This document shows, in pieces, positions 1 through 8,676 of a DNA stretch of 24,038 nt. Both the position numbers and the translations under genes were made by a program. The notes below the pieces were generated by a model. The model made no database searches and was not told the origin of the DNA. It worked only from the letters and a program-made list of their open reading frames with translations. Position 1 is the first letter of the stretch; the number at the start of each line of letters is the position of its first letter. Origin of the DNA: Mariprofundus sp. (GTDB lineage: Bacteria > Pseudomonadota > Zetaproteobacteria > Mariprofundales > Mariprofundaceae); assembly GCA_021772845.1 (NCBI GenBank), contig JAJFLF010000177.1, positions 1 through 24,038 on the forward strand. The letters are read 5' to 3'.

Positions 1-268
1 CTGCTTCGCGCAGCTGATTACCCAAGCCGGCAACCAACGGCACTTCTGGCCCTACAACCACAAGATCCGGCTTTTCAGATGCAGCCAAGACCATCAATCC
101 TTCAACATCGTCTGCTGCAACATCAACACAACGTGCTTCACGTGCAATACCAGGATTACCCGGCGCACACACAACTTCGCCGACTGAATCCGAACGGTTT
201 AATTTCCAACACAGGGCGTGTTCACGACCACCGCCACCAACAACTAAAACTTTCATCGCTTGTCCCAT
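1..268 (-). CDS. purD: Phosphoribosylamine--glycine ligase (GARS), N-terminal fragment
   Basis: This is the 5' end of purD, cut by the window edge. The enzyme joins glycine to 5-phosphoribosylamine using ATP, the second step of de novo purine synthesis in the cytosol. The minus strand reads MGQAMKVLVVGGGGREHALC and continues with the APGNPG and VVGPEVPL motifs typical of the PurD N-terminal pre-ATP-grasp domain. Two in-frame ATGs exist, at 268 and 256. I chose 268 because AAGGGG lies five bases upstream of it, although most family members begin at the MKVL methionine (256). purH ends nine bases upstream, so the two genes almost certainly share one transcript. About 89 codons are visible of roughly 420 to 430 usual for the family. 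Confidence 0.95.
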   Translation of the reverse strand, partial: MGQAMKVLVVGGGGREHALCWKLNRSDSVGEVVCAPGNPGIAREARCVDVAADDVEGLMVLAASEKPDLVVVGPEVPLVAGLGNQLREA

Positions 269-277
269 GATTTCCCC

Positions 278-1834
278 TTAATGCTTAAAGTGGCGAATGC
301 CAGTAAAGATCATAGCCAAACCGTGTTCATTGGCTGCAGCAATTACTTCATCATCACGAATCGAACCACCCGGCTGAATCACTGCTTTTGCCCCGGCATC
401 CGCCAGCGCATCCACACCATCGCGGAATGGGAAAAAGGCATCTGATGCTACGGCTGAACCCTGAAGGGATTCACCACCATGATGGGCTGCGATACGGGTG
501 GAGTTCACACGATTCATCTGCCCTGCTCCAACCCCAAGTGTCACACCCTGTTTGGCAAATACGATAGCATTGGATTTCACATGCTTGGCAACAGACCAGG
601 CGAACAACATATCATTCCACTCAGCTTCTGTTGGCGCACGTTCAGTCACAACCTTGCATGCATCACGTTCAAGAATATGTGCATCACGCCCCTGCACCAG
701 CAGGCCACCGCTCACACGTTTAAATTCCAAACCGCCTGCAACCGCATCAATAGATGGAGCAAACAGCAAACGCAGGTTCTTACGCTCTTTCAGTACTTCA
801 CGTGCTTCATCTGAAAAACCGGGCGCAATCACAACTTCCATAAATGTTTGAGCGATCAATTTGGCCGATTCAACAGTCAGCTCACGATTAAATGCTGCGA
901 TACCACCGAATGCAGATACAGAGTCGGCTGCACGTGCACGTTCATAAATCTCAGCCTGTGTGCCGTAACCCATCGCCACGCCACATGGATTGGCGTGTTT
1001 AACAATAACCACGGCTTCTTCGTTCAAATCGCGAACCAGTGCAAAAGCAGCATCGGCATCAGCGATATTATTATAAGACATCGCCTTACCCTGCAATACA
1101 TCACAATCAGCCAGGGAGAGGCCTTCATCCTCAATATCCGCGTAAAAAGCACCATCCTGATGTGGATTTTCACCATAACGCAATGTGTCGGGTGTCTTGA
1201 TAAACTGACGCGTGAAAATATCAGGGAAGTTACGCTTGGAACCATCTGGGTTCAGAGCTGAAAAGTGATTGGCAATAGCGCCATCATAAGCTGCCGTATG
1301 AGCAAAAGCTTTCGTCGCCAGTGCACGACGCACTCCTTCACTTAAAGCATCACCGTCCATCGCTTGGATTACCACTTCATAATCAGATGGATCAACAACG
1401 ATTGTTACAAACTTATGATTCTTCGCAGAGGCACGCACCATACAAGGGCCGCCGATATCGATATTTTCAATCGCATCATCAATGGTGCTGCCATCTTTTG
1501 CCACAGCTTCACGGAATGGATACAGATTGACACAAACCAGGTCGATCTGCTCAATGCCGTGTTCTTCCATAGAAGCCAGATCACCATCATTATCACGACG
1601 AGCCAGAATACCGCCATGCACTTTAGGATTCAGCGTTTTAACACGCCCATCCATCATTTCAGGGAATCCGGTGTAATCAGACACATCACGGCATTCAATA
1701 CCTGCAGCACGCAATAACTTGGCAGTACCACCGGTTGATAGGATTTTCACACCACGTTCAGTCAATGCTTTTGCAAAGCTTTCCACGTTGGTTTTGTCTG
1801 ACACGCTGATTAGCGCTTGTTTAATAGAAGCCAT
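278..1834 (-). CDS. purH: Bifunctional AICAR formyltransferase / IMP cyclohydrolase
   Basis: PurH carries out the last two steps of IMP synthesis: formylation of AICAR with 10-formyl-THF, then ring closure to IMP. The 518-residue product has the usual full length. The N-terminal MGS-like cyclohydrolase domain (about residues 1-190) shows STGGTAKLL near 33 and PKVHGGIL near 70. The C-terminal transformylase domain shows RYGENPHQ (219-226) and KHANPCGVA (279-287), which includes the Lys-His pair implicated in catalysis. The reading frame stays open 28 codons further upstream, but I place the start at 1834 because MASIKQALISVSDK matches the family N-terminus and GGAG lies seven bases before that ATG. 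It is followed nine bases later by purD. No purine-repressor site could be recognised in the 217-base upstream spacer. Confidence 0.97.
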   Translation of the reverse strand: MASIKQALISVSDKTNVESFAKALTERGVKILSTGGTAKLLRAAGIECRDVSDYTGFPEMMDGRVKTLNPKVHGGILARRDNDGDLASMEEHGIEQIDLVCVNLYPFREAVAKDGSTIDDAIENIDIGGPCMVRASAKNHKFVTIVVDPSDYEVVIQAMDGDALSEGVRRALATKAFAHTAAYDGAIANHFSALNPDGSKRNFPDIFTRQFIKTPDTLRYGENPHQDGAFYADIEDEGLSLADCDVLQGKAMSYNNIADADAAFALVRDLNEEAVVIVKHANPCGVAMGYGTQAEIYERARAADSVSAFGGIAAFNRELTVESAKLIAQTFMEVVIAPGFSDEAREVLKERKNLRLLFAPSIDAVAGGLEFKRVSGGLLVQGRDAHILERDACKVVTERAPTEAEWNDMLFAWSVAKHVKSNAIVFAKQGVTLGVGAGQMNRVNSTRIAAHHGGESLQGSAVASDAFFPFRDGVDALADAGAKAVIQPGGSIRDDEVIAAANEHGLAMIFTGIRHFKH

Positions 1835-2051
1835 GAGCTCACTCCAGAAGATAATTAAAGGGAGCGGCAATCTACTCGCTGGCCATTTGTTCGCAATAGA
1901 AAGTGATAAACAGATCACTCAGAAAGCCCCCTCTCCCTAAAAACAGAGCTGACTTCCCCCATCAGGATAGAACAGCATAGATGGTATGGACAGTAAAAGA
2001 AGAGGAAATGTGCAAACTACAAACTGATGTCAGTCAGTAGAGGGTAATGCG

Positions 2052-2609
2052 TTATTGCTGTTCTTTCCAATGCGTGAGAAAAACAATAATTGCGTTCAAG
2101 GCTTCCGGTTTTTTCATATCACCGCGTGGCAGGGTATAATCAGCACACTGTTGATATAATGGATATCGGGCATCCGCCAGATCTTCTATTTTTTTCAAGG
2201 TATCAGCTAATGCCTCACCACCGGCAATCAATGGCCGATTACGATCACCATGAATACGTCCAGCTAAAAAATCAGGGCTGGCTTTTAACCAGACTACTGG
2301 TGGATGCGCTTTTAAAAGCTGCCTGTTCTCTTCAGATAGCACCACACCGCCGCCTGTAGCAATCACAGCATCTTTACCGAGCACCTCGCGCAAACACGCT
2401 GTTTCTAACTGACGAAAAAAAGCTTCACCATCCTGCTCAAAAATTTCAGGGATGGATCGACCGTCTTTTTCAACAATATAGTCGTCCAAATCCAGCAACG
2501 GTATTTTGAGGTATTTCGCCAAACGTCGCCCGATACTGCTTTTTCCCGACCCCATCAGGCCGACCAAAACAGGGCTACGTTGCGATTTCTGTTCAGTTGA
2601 AAGATGCAT
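2052..2609 (-). CDS. aroK: Shikimate kinase
   Basis: This enzyme phosphorylates shikimate to shikimate 3-phosphate with ATP, the fifth step of the common aromatic pathway. The 185-residue protein is a P-loop NMP-kinase-like enzyme. It has Walker A GLMGSGKS (17-24), a DLDD shikimate-binding segment with D42, R66 in FFRQLE, the GGG loop at 86-88, and the lid segment RNRPLI with R125. AGGA lies about six bases before the ATG at 2609. The gene stands alone and divergent from gatC. The usual partner aroB is not adjacent, since a 217-base spacer separates it from purH downstream. No convincing rho-independent terminator was seen after the stop. I use aroK rather than aroL only as the commoner name. 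Confidence 0.95.
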   Translation of the reverse strand: MHLSTEQKSQRSPVLVGLMGSGKSSIGRRLAKYLKIPLLDLDDYIVEKDGRSIPEIFEQDGEAFFRQLETACLREVLGKDAVIATGGGVVLSEENRQLLKAHPPVVWLKASPDFLAGRIHGDRNRPLIAGGEALADTLKKIEDLADARYPLYQQCADYTLPRGDMKKPEALNAIIVFLTHWKEQQ

Positions 2610-2692
2610 GGTTATTCCTCATGCGCCCATGATACAGAAACAACACATGACTGTATGTGGATTTTTTCACTTCCGAGAACTCTAGAGGATTA

Positions 2693-2698
2693 TATAGT
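2693..2698 (+). promoter_or_regulatory. Possible -10 element of the gatCAB promoter
   Basis: TATAGT lies in an AT-rich stretch 64 bases before the gatC ATG, inside the 152-base spacer between divergent aroK and gatC. The best -35 match at acceptable spacing (TTCCGA, 2671-2676, 16-base spacer) is poor, so this is only a candidate sigma70-type site. Confidence 0.25.
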
Positions 2699-2761
2699 AT
2701 GGGTGGAGTCGCTGCTCTTTTCTGGCTATGCTGAGCTCCGATTTTATGATGAGGCAACCCT

Positions 2762-3040
2762 ATGGATATTGATGTAAAAAAAGTGGCGATGTTATCCCGC
2801 ATTCGCCTGACTGATGACGAGGCGGCTGAACTCGGCCCCCAGCTGGCCAATATTATTGGTTACGTTGAACAACTGAGCAGCGTGGATACAGGTGGCATTG
2901 AACCCACAGCCCACCCGCATGATGCGGCTATGCCATTGCGTGCGAATATAGTAACCAACGGCAACCGTCGTGATGAGCTGCAAGCTCCATCCCCTAAAAT
3001 TGAATCTGGCCTCTACGTTGTGCCGAAGGTGATCGAATAA
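2762..3040 (+). CDS. gatC: Aspartyl/glutamyl-tRNA amidotransferase subunit C
   Basis: GatC is the small subunit that clamps GatA and GatB together in the GatCAB amidotransferase. The 92-residue length is typical. The family pattern is clear: an N-terminal helix pair beginning VKKVAMLSRIRL (5-16), LANIIGYVEQL in the middle, the GIEPTAHP segment, and a C-terminal ESGLYVVPKVIE tail that threads between the partner subunits. GAGG lies seven bases before the ATG. gatA begins one base after the gatC stop, so expression is probably coupled. Being first in gatC-gatA-gatB matches the commonest bacterial order. Confidence 0.95.
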   Translation: MDIDVKKVAMLSRIRLTDDEAAELGPQLANIIGYVEQLSSVDTGGIEPTAHPHDAAMPLRANIVTNGNRRDELQAPSPKIESGLYVVPKVIE

Positions 3041-3041
3041 T

Positions 3042-4520
3042 ATGCCATTCTCTTCTTTATCTGACATTCAAAGCCGTTTAAAAAGCGGCGAAACCACTGC
3101 TGTTGAAATCGCTCAGCTCTATCTTGATCGTATCGCAGCATTTAATGATGAGCTTAATGCATTTGTTCACCTTGATGCAGCACATGTGCTGGCTCAGGCA
3201 ACCGCCTCTGATGCTCATCGCCAGGAACATGGCGCACGTCCCTTGGAAGGTCTACCGATCGCAGTAAAAGATATTTTCTGCACTCAGGACGGACCTACGC
3301 GCTGCTGCTCAAATATACTCGAAGGTTTTGAAGCCCCCTATGACGCCCATATCATCACCAAGTTAAAAGAAGCCGGTGCCGTACTGGTGGGTAAAACCAA
3401 CATGGATGAATTCGCCATGGGGTCATCCACCGAAACATCTGCTTTTGGCCCATGCCGTAACCCATGGGACACAGACCGCATTCCTGGCGGTTCATCCGGA
3501 GGCTCTGCATCAGCAGTAGCAGCAGCACTTACCCCTGCAGCCCTTGGCACCGACACCGGTGGATCCATCCGCCAACCTGCAGCACTCACCGGCATTACCG
3601 GGCTTAAACCAACCTATGGTCGTGTATCACGTCGCGGCATCATCGCGTTTGCCTCTTCACTGGATCAAGCAGGCCCTATGACGCGCAATGTTAAAGATGC
3701 CGCCATGATTACCGCTGCTATTTCAGGGCACGACTCAGGTGATGCTACATCTGTTTCCGATGCACCTGTTATTGACTGGCTCGCAGCATGCGAAGCTCAG
3801 GATATGAAAGGATTGAAAATCGGTAAACCAAAAGAATATTTTGTCGATGGAATGGATGCAGAAGTACGCCAGACAGTTGAAGATGCACTGAAAAAGTGTG
3901 AAGAACTGGGCGCTGAAATCATCGATATCAGTCTGCCCCATACTGAAAAGGCAGTAGCAGCCTATTATGTTATCGCACCATCTGAAGCCTCTGCCAACCT
4001 ATCGCGTTATGACAGTGTACGTTTCGGCCATCGCTGCGATAATCCGGAAGACCTGCTGGATATGTATACGCGCTCGCGTGATGAAGGTTTTGGTTCAGAA
4101 GTGAAACGTCGTATTTTGACTGGCGCGTTCACACTCTCATCCGGTTATTACGATGCCTATTACCTCAAAGCCCAAAAGGTACGTACCCTGATTCAACAAG
4201 ATTTCACACAAGCCTTTGAACAGGTAGATATCATTGCTACTCCCACATCACCTATCCCGGCCTTTAAACTTGGCGAAAAGACTGATGATCCATTGACCAT
4301 GTATCTCTCAGACATCTTCACCATTGCAGTGAATTTGGCTGGCCTGCCCGGCCTGTCGCAACCCTGTGGTTTTGCCCAGAACCTGCCTGTTGGCCTGCAA
4401 TGGATTGGCCCCGCATGGCGTGAAGATACGGTACTTTCAGCTGCATCCGCGTATGAAAAAGCAACCGACTGGAATAGTCAGCATCCTGCTGCGTTTAATG
4501 TTAATGGAGGTGAATCATGA
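3042..4520 (+). CDS. gatA: Aspartyl/glutamyl-tRNA amidotransferase subunit A (amidase)
   Basis: GatA hydrolyses glutamine and passes the ammonia to GatB, which converts misacylated Glu-tRNA(Gln) or Asp-tRNA(Asn) to the correct aminoacyl-tRNA. The 492-residue protein has the amidase-signature fold. The Lys-cisSer-Ser catalytic triad can be placed at K76 (in LPIAVKD), S151 (in PGGSSGGS) and S175 (in DTGGSIRQPA), with the same spacing as in characterised GatA proteins. The product is full length. The stop overlaps the gatB start by four bases (ATGA), a typical translational coupling. Presence of the operon implies that the cell lacks AsnRS, GlnRS or both, which this window cannot settle. Confidence 0.97.
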   Translation: MPFSSLSDIQSRLKSGETTAVEIAQLYLDRIAAFNDELNAFVHLDAAHVLAQATASDAHRQEHGARPLEGLPIAVKDIFCTQDGPTRCCSNILEGFEAPYDAHIITKLKEAGAVLVGKTNMDEFAMGSSTETSAFGPCRNPWDTDRIPGGSSGGSASAVAAALTPAALGTDTGGSIRQPAALTGITGLKPTYGRVSRRGIIAFASSLDQAGPMTRNVKDAAMITAAISGHDSGDATSVSDAPVIDWLAACEAQDMKGLKIGKPKEYFVDGMDAEVRQTVEDALKKCEELGAEIIDISLPHTEKAVAAYYVIAPSEASANLSRYDSVRFGHRCDNPEDLLDMYTRSRDEGFGSEVKRRILTGAFTLSSGYYDAYYLKAQKVRTLIQQDFTQAFEQVDIIATPTSPIPAFKLGEKTDDPLTMYLSDIFTIAVNLAGLPGLSQPCGFAQNLPVGLQWIGPAWREDTVLSAASAYEKATDWNSQHPAAFNVNGGES

Positions 4521-5950
4521 GTTGGGAAACCGTTATCGGACTCGAAGTTCACTGCCAGCTCAACACAAAGACCAAAGCCTTTTGTGGCTGCTCCACTGCT
4601 TTCGGAGCGGAGCCCAATACGCAGACATGCCCGGTATGCCTTGGTATGCCCGGCCAGCTGCCTGTACTCAACACCGTTGCCGTTGATAAAACTATTCTGA
4701 CTGGTCTGGCTATCAATGCCCACATCAACCTAGAATCCAAGTTTGATCGCAAAAACTATTTCTATCCTGATCTACCCAAGGGTTATCAGATCTCTCAGTT
4801 TGCCGTGCCGATTGTTGAAGGTGGTTATATCGACATCCCTACCAAAGATGGTGGTGAGAAACGCCTTGGCGTCACCCGTATTCATATGGAAGAAGATGCC
4901 GGAAAATCGATGCATGAAGGTCTCGATGCTGTTTCACATATCGATCTGAACCGCTCTGGTGTACCGTTAATGGAGATCGTTTCCGAACCGGACATGCGTT
5001 CTTCTGATGACGCCATCGCCTATTTGAAGCAGCTGCATCAGTTGATTCGCTTTCTAGGTGTTTCTGGCGCAGATATGGAAAAAGGTCAGTTCCGTTGTGA
5101 TGCCAATGTATCCGTACGCCGTAAGGGCGACCCCTTTGGCACCCGTACTGAGATGAAAAACATGAACTCCTTCCGCTTCATCAAACAAGCGATTGAGTTC
5201 GAAGTGATTCGTCAGATCGAAATCATTGAAGATGGTGGCGAAGTGGTTCAGGAATCTCGCCTGTGGGACTCTGTAAAATCTGAATCCCGTTCCATGCGAA
5301 GCAAGGAAGAAGCGCATGATTACCGTTACTTTCCGGAACCGGATCTACCACCTTTGCGTGTTTCACAGCAAGAAGTAGATGCGATTAAAGCCGGCATGCC
5401 TGAACTACCAGGGCAGCTGCGAAAACGTTTTGAAACCGAGTATGGCCTCTCTTCCTACGATGCGGATGTATTAAGTCAGACGCGTGAAACAGCCGTCTGG
5501 TACGAATCTCTGGTAGCTGCACATCCGGCAGATCCGAAACGCTGCGCCAACTGGATGGCCAATGAGCTACTTGGGCGCCTTAGAGAAGCTGGAAAAGATT
5601 TGTCCGATTCACCCGTTTCAGCCAAACGTCTGGCTAGCCTGTTGGATCGCGTTGGTGATAACACCATTAACGGGAAAAGCGCCAAAGACATCCTCGATGA
5701 CATGATGGAATCAGATGATGATGCAGACACCATTATTGAAGCCAAAGGGCTGAAGCAGGTCAGTGATACAGGTGCCATTGATGCGATTATTCTCGAAGTC
5801 ATGCAAGCCAACCCAACTCAGGTAGAAGGCTATCGTGGCGGTAAAGATAAACTGATGGGCTTCTTTGTCGGTCAGGTGATGAAAGCATCGCGTGGCAAGG
5901 CTAACCCGGCCATGGTCAATCAGCGCCTATCAGAATTGCTCAAAGGCTGA
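4517..5950 (+). CDS. gatB: Aspartyl/glutamyl-tRNA amidotransferase subunit B
   Basis: GatB binds the misacylated tRNA and carries out the ATP-dependent transamidation with ammonia from GatA. The 477 residues are full length. The N-terminal cradle domain (about 1-290) begins with ETVIGLEVHCQL and carries the zinc-binding cysteine pattern C23-x-C25 and C38-x-x-C41. Later family motifs include GVTRIHMEEDAGKSMH and DYRYFPEPDLPP. The C-terminal helical/YqeY-like region (about 330-475) contacts tRNA. A strong GGAGGTGA ribosome binding site lies five bases before the ATG, so this gene is well initiated even though it overlaps gatA. Confidence 0.97.
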   Translation: MSWETVIGLEVHCQLNTKTKAFCGCSTAFGAEPNTQTCPVCLGMPGQLPVLNTVAVDKTILTGLAINAHINLESKFDRKNYFYPDLPKGYQISQFAVPIVEGGYIDIPTKDGGEKRLGVTRIHMEEDAGKSMHEGLDAVSHIDLNRSGVPLMEIVSEPDMRSSDDAIAYLKQLHQLIRFLGVSGADMEKGQFRCDANVSVRRKGDPFGTRTEMKNMNSFRFIKQAIEFEVIRQIEIIEDGGEVVQESRLWDSVKSESRSMRSKEEAHDYRYFPEPDLPPLRVSQQEVDAIKAGMPELPGQLRKRFETEYGLSSYDADVLSQTRETAVWYESLVAAHPADPKRCANWMANELLGRLREAGKDLSDSPVSAKRLASLLDRVGDNTINGKSAKDILDDMMESDDDADTIIEAKGLKQVSDTGAIDAIILEVMQANPTQVEGYRGGKDKLMGFFVGQVMKASRGKANPAMVNQRLSELLKG

Positions 5951-5957
5951 TGCATTC

Positions 5958-8573
5958 ATGACTCATAGGCTGCGCACGGCTGTTGGAGTCAGCGCAGTCC
6001 TGTTGTCCCTGCTTATTCTGTTGTGGGTGCGTCTGGATGCAGACGCACTTAACAACCGTTTAAGTGAGCAAATGGGACAGTATACAGATTCAAACATACA
6101 GGCTGAAAACAGCTCGTTAACATTTTTACATGGCATTGGATTACGTCTGGATCAAGCCATGCTTGATCACCCGGGCTTTCAGCTTCAAGCCAAACACATC
6201 AATATAAACATTCGACTACTGCCCTTACTACTGGGGGAAATCGAGGTTAAAACACTCGATATACACGATGCCGTATTCAAACTTAAATCCGACTCACTGG
6301 CTTTAAGTGCGGCATCAATTTCAAAGCTACCTGTCGAACGCATTCATCTCATTCGAAGCAGTATTGAAGCAGCCGATGGCACTGCTCTGCTTAACAACAT
6401 CAAATTAGAACTCAGAGGCATCGGCACGGAGCATGAAACACTGTGGGAATTCAATGCTCAGCATGAGAAACAGGCAGTCAGCGGACATGGTCGGATGTTG
6501 TTTCATCAAGGCAATATCGCGAGCGGATTTGGCAAAATAAAGCTAGCCAATATGCCGGTAACTAAACTACATGCATTTGCGCCGGCCTCGCTAATGCACT
6601 GGATTGAAGGCGAAGGAAACAATCTTTCTGGTTCAGTCACCATGGATATCAGCAAGCATCAAGTGTGGGCGCTGTTCGGAGAAATGATGCTCGAAAATGA
6701 GCAGAGTGAACTGGCCGTAAAATTGCGTGGAAAGCTTAGCCACCTGAGCAACGGGAAGCTGGAATGGAAAGATAGTTTCATTCACTTGGATGAGCAGGCG
6801 GTGATCGCCATTGCAGGATCATGCGAGCAAAACAGTTGCAACACCACACTGGATGCCAAAAACATTGAACTTAAGCGCTGGCATCAATTTATCCCCAAGG
6901 GTGTCACATTCCACCGCAAGATTTCAGCTACAACCCAGTTAAAGGCATCACTACAATGGGATGAGAAAACATGGCAAGGCCATGCCGCCCTGGAGCTCAA
7001 TGAAGCCAACTTCCAGCATGGTGATCAAACCATCGTTTTACCTGCATTACAGCTGGATGTGAATGAACTCTCCGGCAGTACAAGCAGATGGAATGCAAAG
7101 GCACTTATCAGCTCACCTGAAGTGAATGGTGTGATCAATGTATTAACTGACCAAAAAGAAAATGGTGATAAAAACATGGAATTGGAAACCCATGATATCG
7201 ACAGCGTGTTATGGCAACCATTGGCCAACTTACTGTTATCATCATTGGGATTGAAACCAGAGTTACAGGCCAGTGGCAATATTCAGGGCTCTGTACACCT
7301 GCACCAACATGCAAACAGCAAAACACTGGAAGTGAATATCGATGCAACACCAACTCAGATCAACTATAAACCATGGGCGAAAAAAATAGCCAATGTTGTT
7401 GCCGTGTGTCAGGCAGAGATCAAATCATCTGATAACAAAACTTATGCGATCAAGATGAACAATTGCCAGCTGGATAGCTCCAAGGTTACCGAACTGAGCT
7501 GGGCACAAAAAAAGGAACGGCACACGCTTACTGTTGAAAAACTACAGCTGGATTTTGATTCACTGAAGAGACAATCCATCTCAGTTCCAGACAATCTTGC
7601 GGATATTACAGGCAACCTTGAAGGCAGCTGGAGCAGCCGCTGGAAAGCAAAACAGCATTGGACCACAAACATGCGTGGAAACTGGCATCTACAAAATATC
7701 GGCACAGAAAGCTGGCATGCCAATGGCGATGTAGCGATCAACAAAGGTACATTCAGCTCTGCTCAAATGCTTATTGATGGCATATATGGAAAAGCAGCCT
7801 TAAAAGGCTCCTACAACAGAAATAAACAGCGTGGCGACATAGATATCATTCACAGTACTTTGGACTGGAGCAGCCTCCCGACACTGACCGACAATATCCA
7901 GCAGATCTCTTTGCGAGGGAAGATAGATCAGACTGAATTAACCCTTCTGGATAACCACTGGCATAATATACGCAGTAATTACGAGCTGTCTCAAGGATCT
8001 CTGGTACTAAAACAACTACAGAGCGTGTTTGCTGATGGTTTACTCACAAGCAAAAAACTCATGCTCTCACCAGTTGCCGAAGGAGTGAATATTCAGGGAG
8101 ATATACGGGGCAAGAATATTCAACTCAAACAGATCCAGGGGTTAAGTGACTGGATGCAAGCGGATATAAGTGGATCACTGCATACCAATATTATCTTGAG
8201 TGGCCAAATCACTGCAATGGATGCTGCCAGCAACTGGCAAAACATATGGCGACGCAGCAATGGCGATATATTGATCTACAGTGGCAATTGGAAACAACAT
8301 AAAAAGGAAGAATCACTATCTGTACGACTAGGCTTTAAAGAAGCGCCCGTGCTACAATCTTATGCTTTTAAAAAACTGGAATTCCGGTTTCGCATGTTTG
8401 AGAATAGAACAGATATCTCCGGTATCTCCTTGCTGCGCCATGAACAATCATTCCGAGGCAAAGCCAGCATTAGCTCTGATTTAGATATAACAGGGAGCAT
8501 GCAACACAAAACGGACCAAAACAGATGGATTATTGATAGTCAGCTACCTCAAATTGATTGGAAACAAGAGTAA
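5958..8573 (+). CDS. AsmA-like (YhdP/TamB-type) envelope protein
   Basis: This is an 871-residue protein anchored in the inner membrane by one N-terminal helix (about residues 5-26) with a long periplasmic region rich in beta strands. The segment LPLLLGEIEVKTLDIHDAVF near residue 90 is characteristic of the AsmA superfamily. Well-studied members (YhdP, TamB, YdbH) help move phospholipid to the outer membrane. That role here is inference from family and layout; substrate and partners are not visible. The rest of the sequence diverges and I recognised no catalytic motif. The frame is open upstream inside gatB, but I chose the ATG at 5958 because the hydrophobic anchor follows it directly. It begins seven bases after the gatB stop with only a weak AAAGG upstream, so it is probably read through from the gat operon. 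Confidence 0.8.
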   Translation: MTHRLRTAVGVSAVLLSLLILLWVRLDADALNNRLSEQMGQYTDSNIQAENSSLTFLHGIGLRLDQAMLDHPGFQLQAKHININIRLLPLLLGEIEVKTLDIHDAVFKLKSDSLALSAASISKLPVERIHLIRSSIEAADGTALLNNIKLELRGIGTEHETLWEFNAQHEKQAVSGHGRMLFHQGNIASGFGKIKLANMPVTKLHAFAPASLMHWIEGEGNNLSGSVTMDISKHQVWALFGEMMLENEQSELAVKLRGKLSHLSNGKLEWKDSFIHLDEQAVIAIAGSCEQNSCNTTLDAKNIELKRWHQFIPKGVTFHRKISATTQLKASLQWDEKTWQGHAALELNEANFQHGDQTIVLPALQLDVNELSGSTSRWNAKALISSPEVNGVINVLTDQKENGDKNMELETHDIDSVLWQPLANLLLSSLGLKPELQASGNIQGSVHLHQHANSKTLEVNIDATPTQINYKPWAKKIANVVAVCQAEIKSSDNKTYAIKMNNCQLDSSKVTELSWAQKKERHTLTVEKLQLDFDSLKRQSISVPDNLADITGNLEGSWSSRWKAKQHWTTNMRGNWHLQNIGTESWHANGDVAINKGTFSSAQMLIDGIYGKAALKGSYNRNKQRGDIDIIHSTLDWSSLPTLTDNIQQISLRGKIDQTELTLLDNHWHNIRSNYELSQGSLVLKQLQSVFADGLLTSKKLMLSPVAEGVNIQGDIRGKNIQLKQIQGLSDWMQADISGSLHTNIILSGQITAMDAASNWQNIWRRSNGDILIYSGNWKQHKKEESLSVRLGFKEAPVLQSYAFKKLEFRFRMFENRTDISGISLLRHEQSFRGKASISSDLDITGSMQHKTDQNRWIIDSQLPQIDWKQE

Positions 8574-8611
8574 ATCTTAGCCAATAAAACATATGGGCAC
8601 AGGCAGCAAAT

Positions 8612-8630
8612 ATTAACTCCGAAAGTTAAT
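8612..8630. repeat. Palindrome upstream of the aminotransferase gene
   Basis: ATTAACT (8612-8618) and AGTTAAT (8624-8630) form a perfect seven-base inverted repeat around CCGAA. It sits in the 103-base spacer before the aminotransferase ATG. No T-run follows, so a terminator is unlikely. An operator or a short hairpin in the leader is possible. No matching second copy was noticed in the window. Confidence 0.4.
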
Positions 8631-8676
8631 CACAAATTCCACTTGAGCATTTTGCTTGAGATGGCAGGATAATGTC

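Noticed and set aside
848..1261. Plus-strand open frame of 137 codons opposite purH
   Set aside because: purH is complete and strongly conserved on the other strand.
1835..2051. Terminator or purine-regulated operator in the aroK-purH spacer
   Set aside because: No convincing stem with a T-run and no recognisable purine operator; only short chance repeats such as CAGTCAGT.
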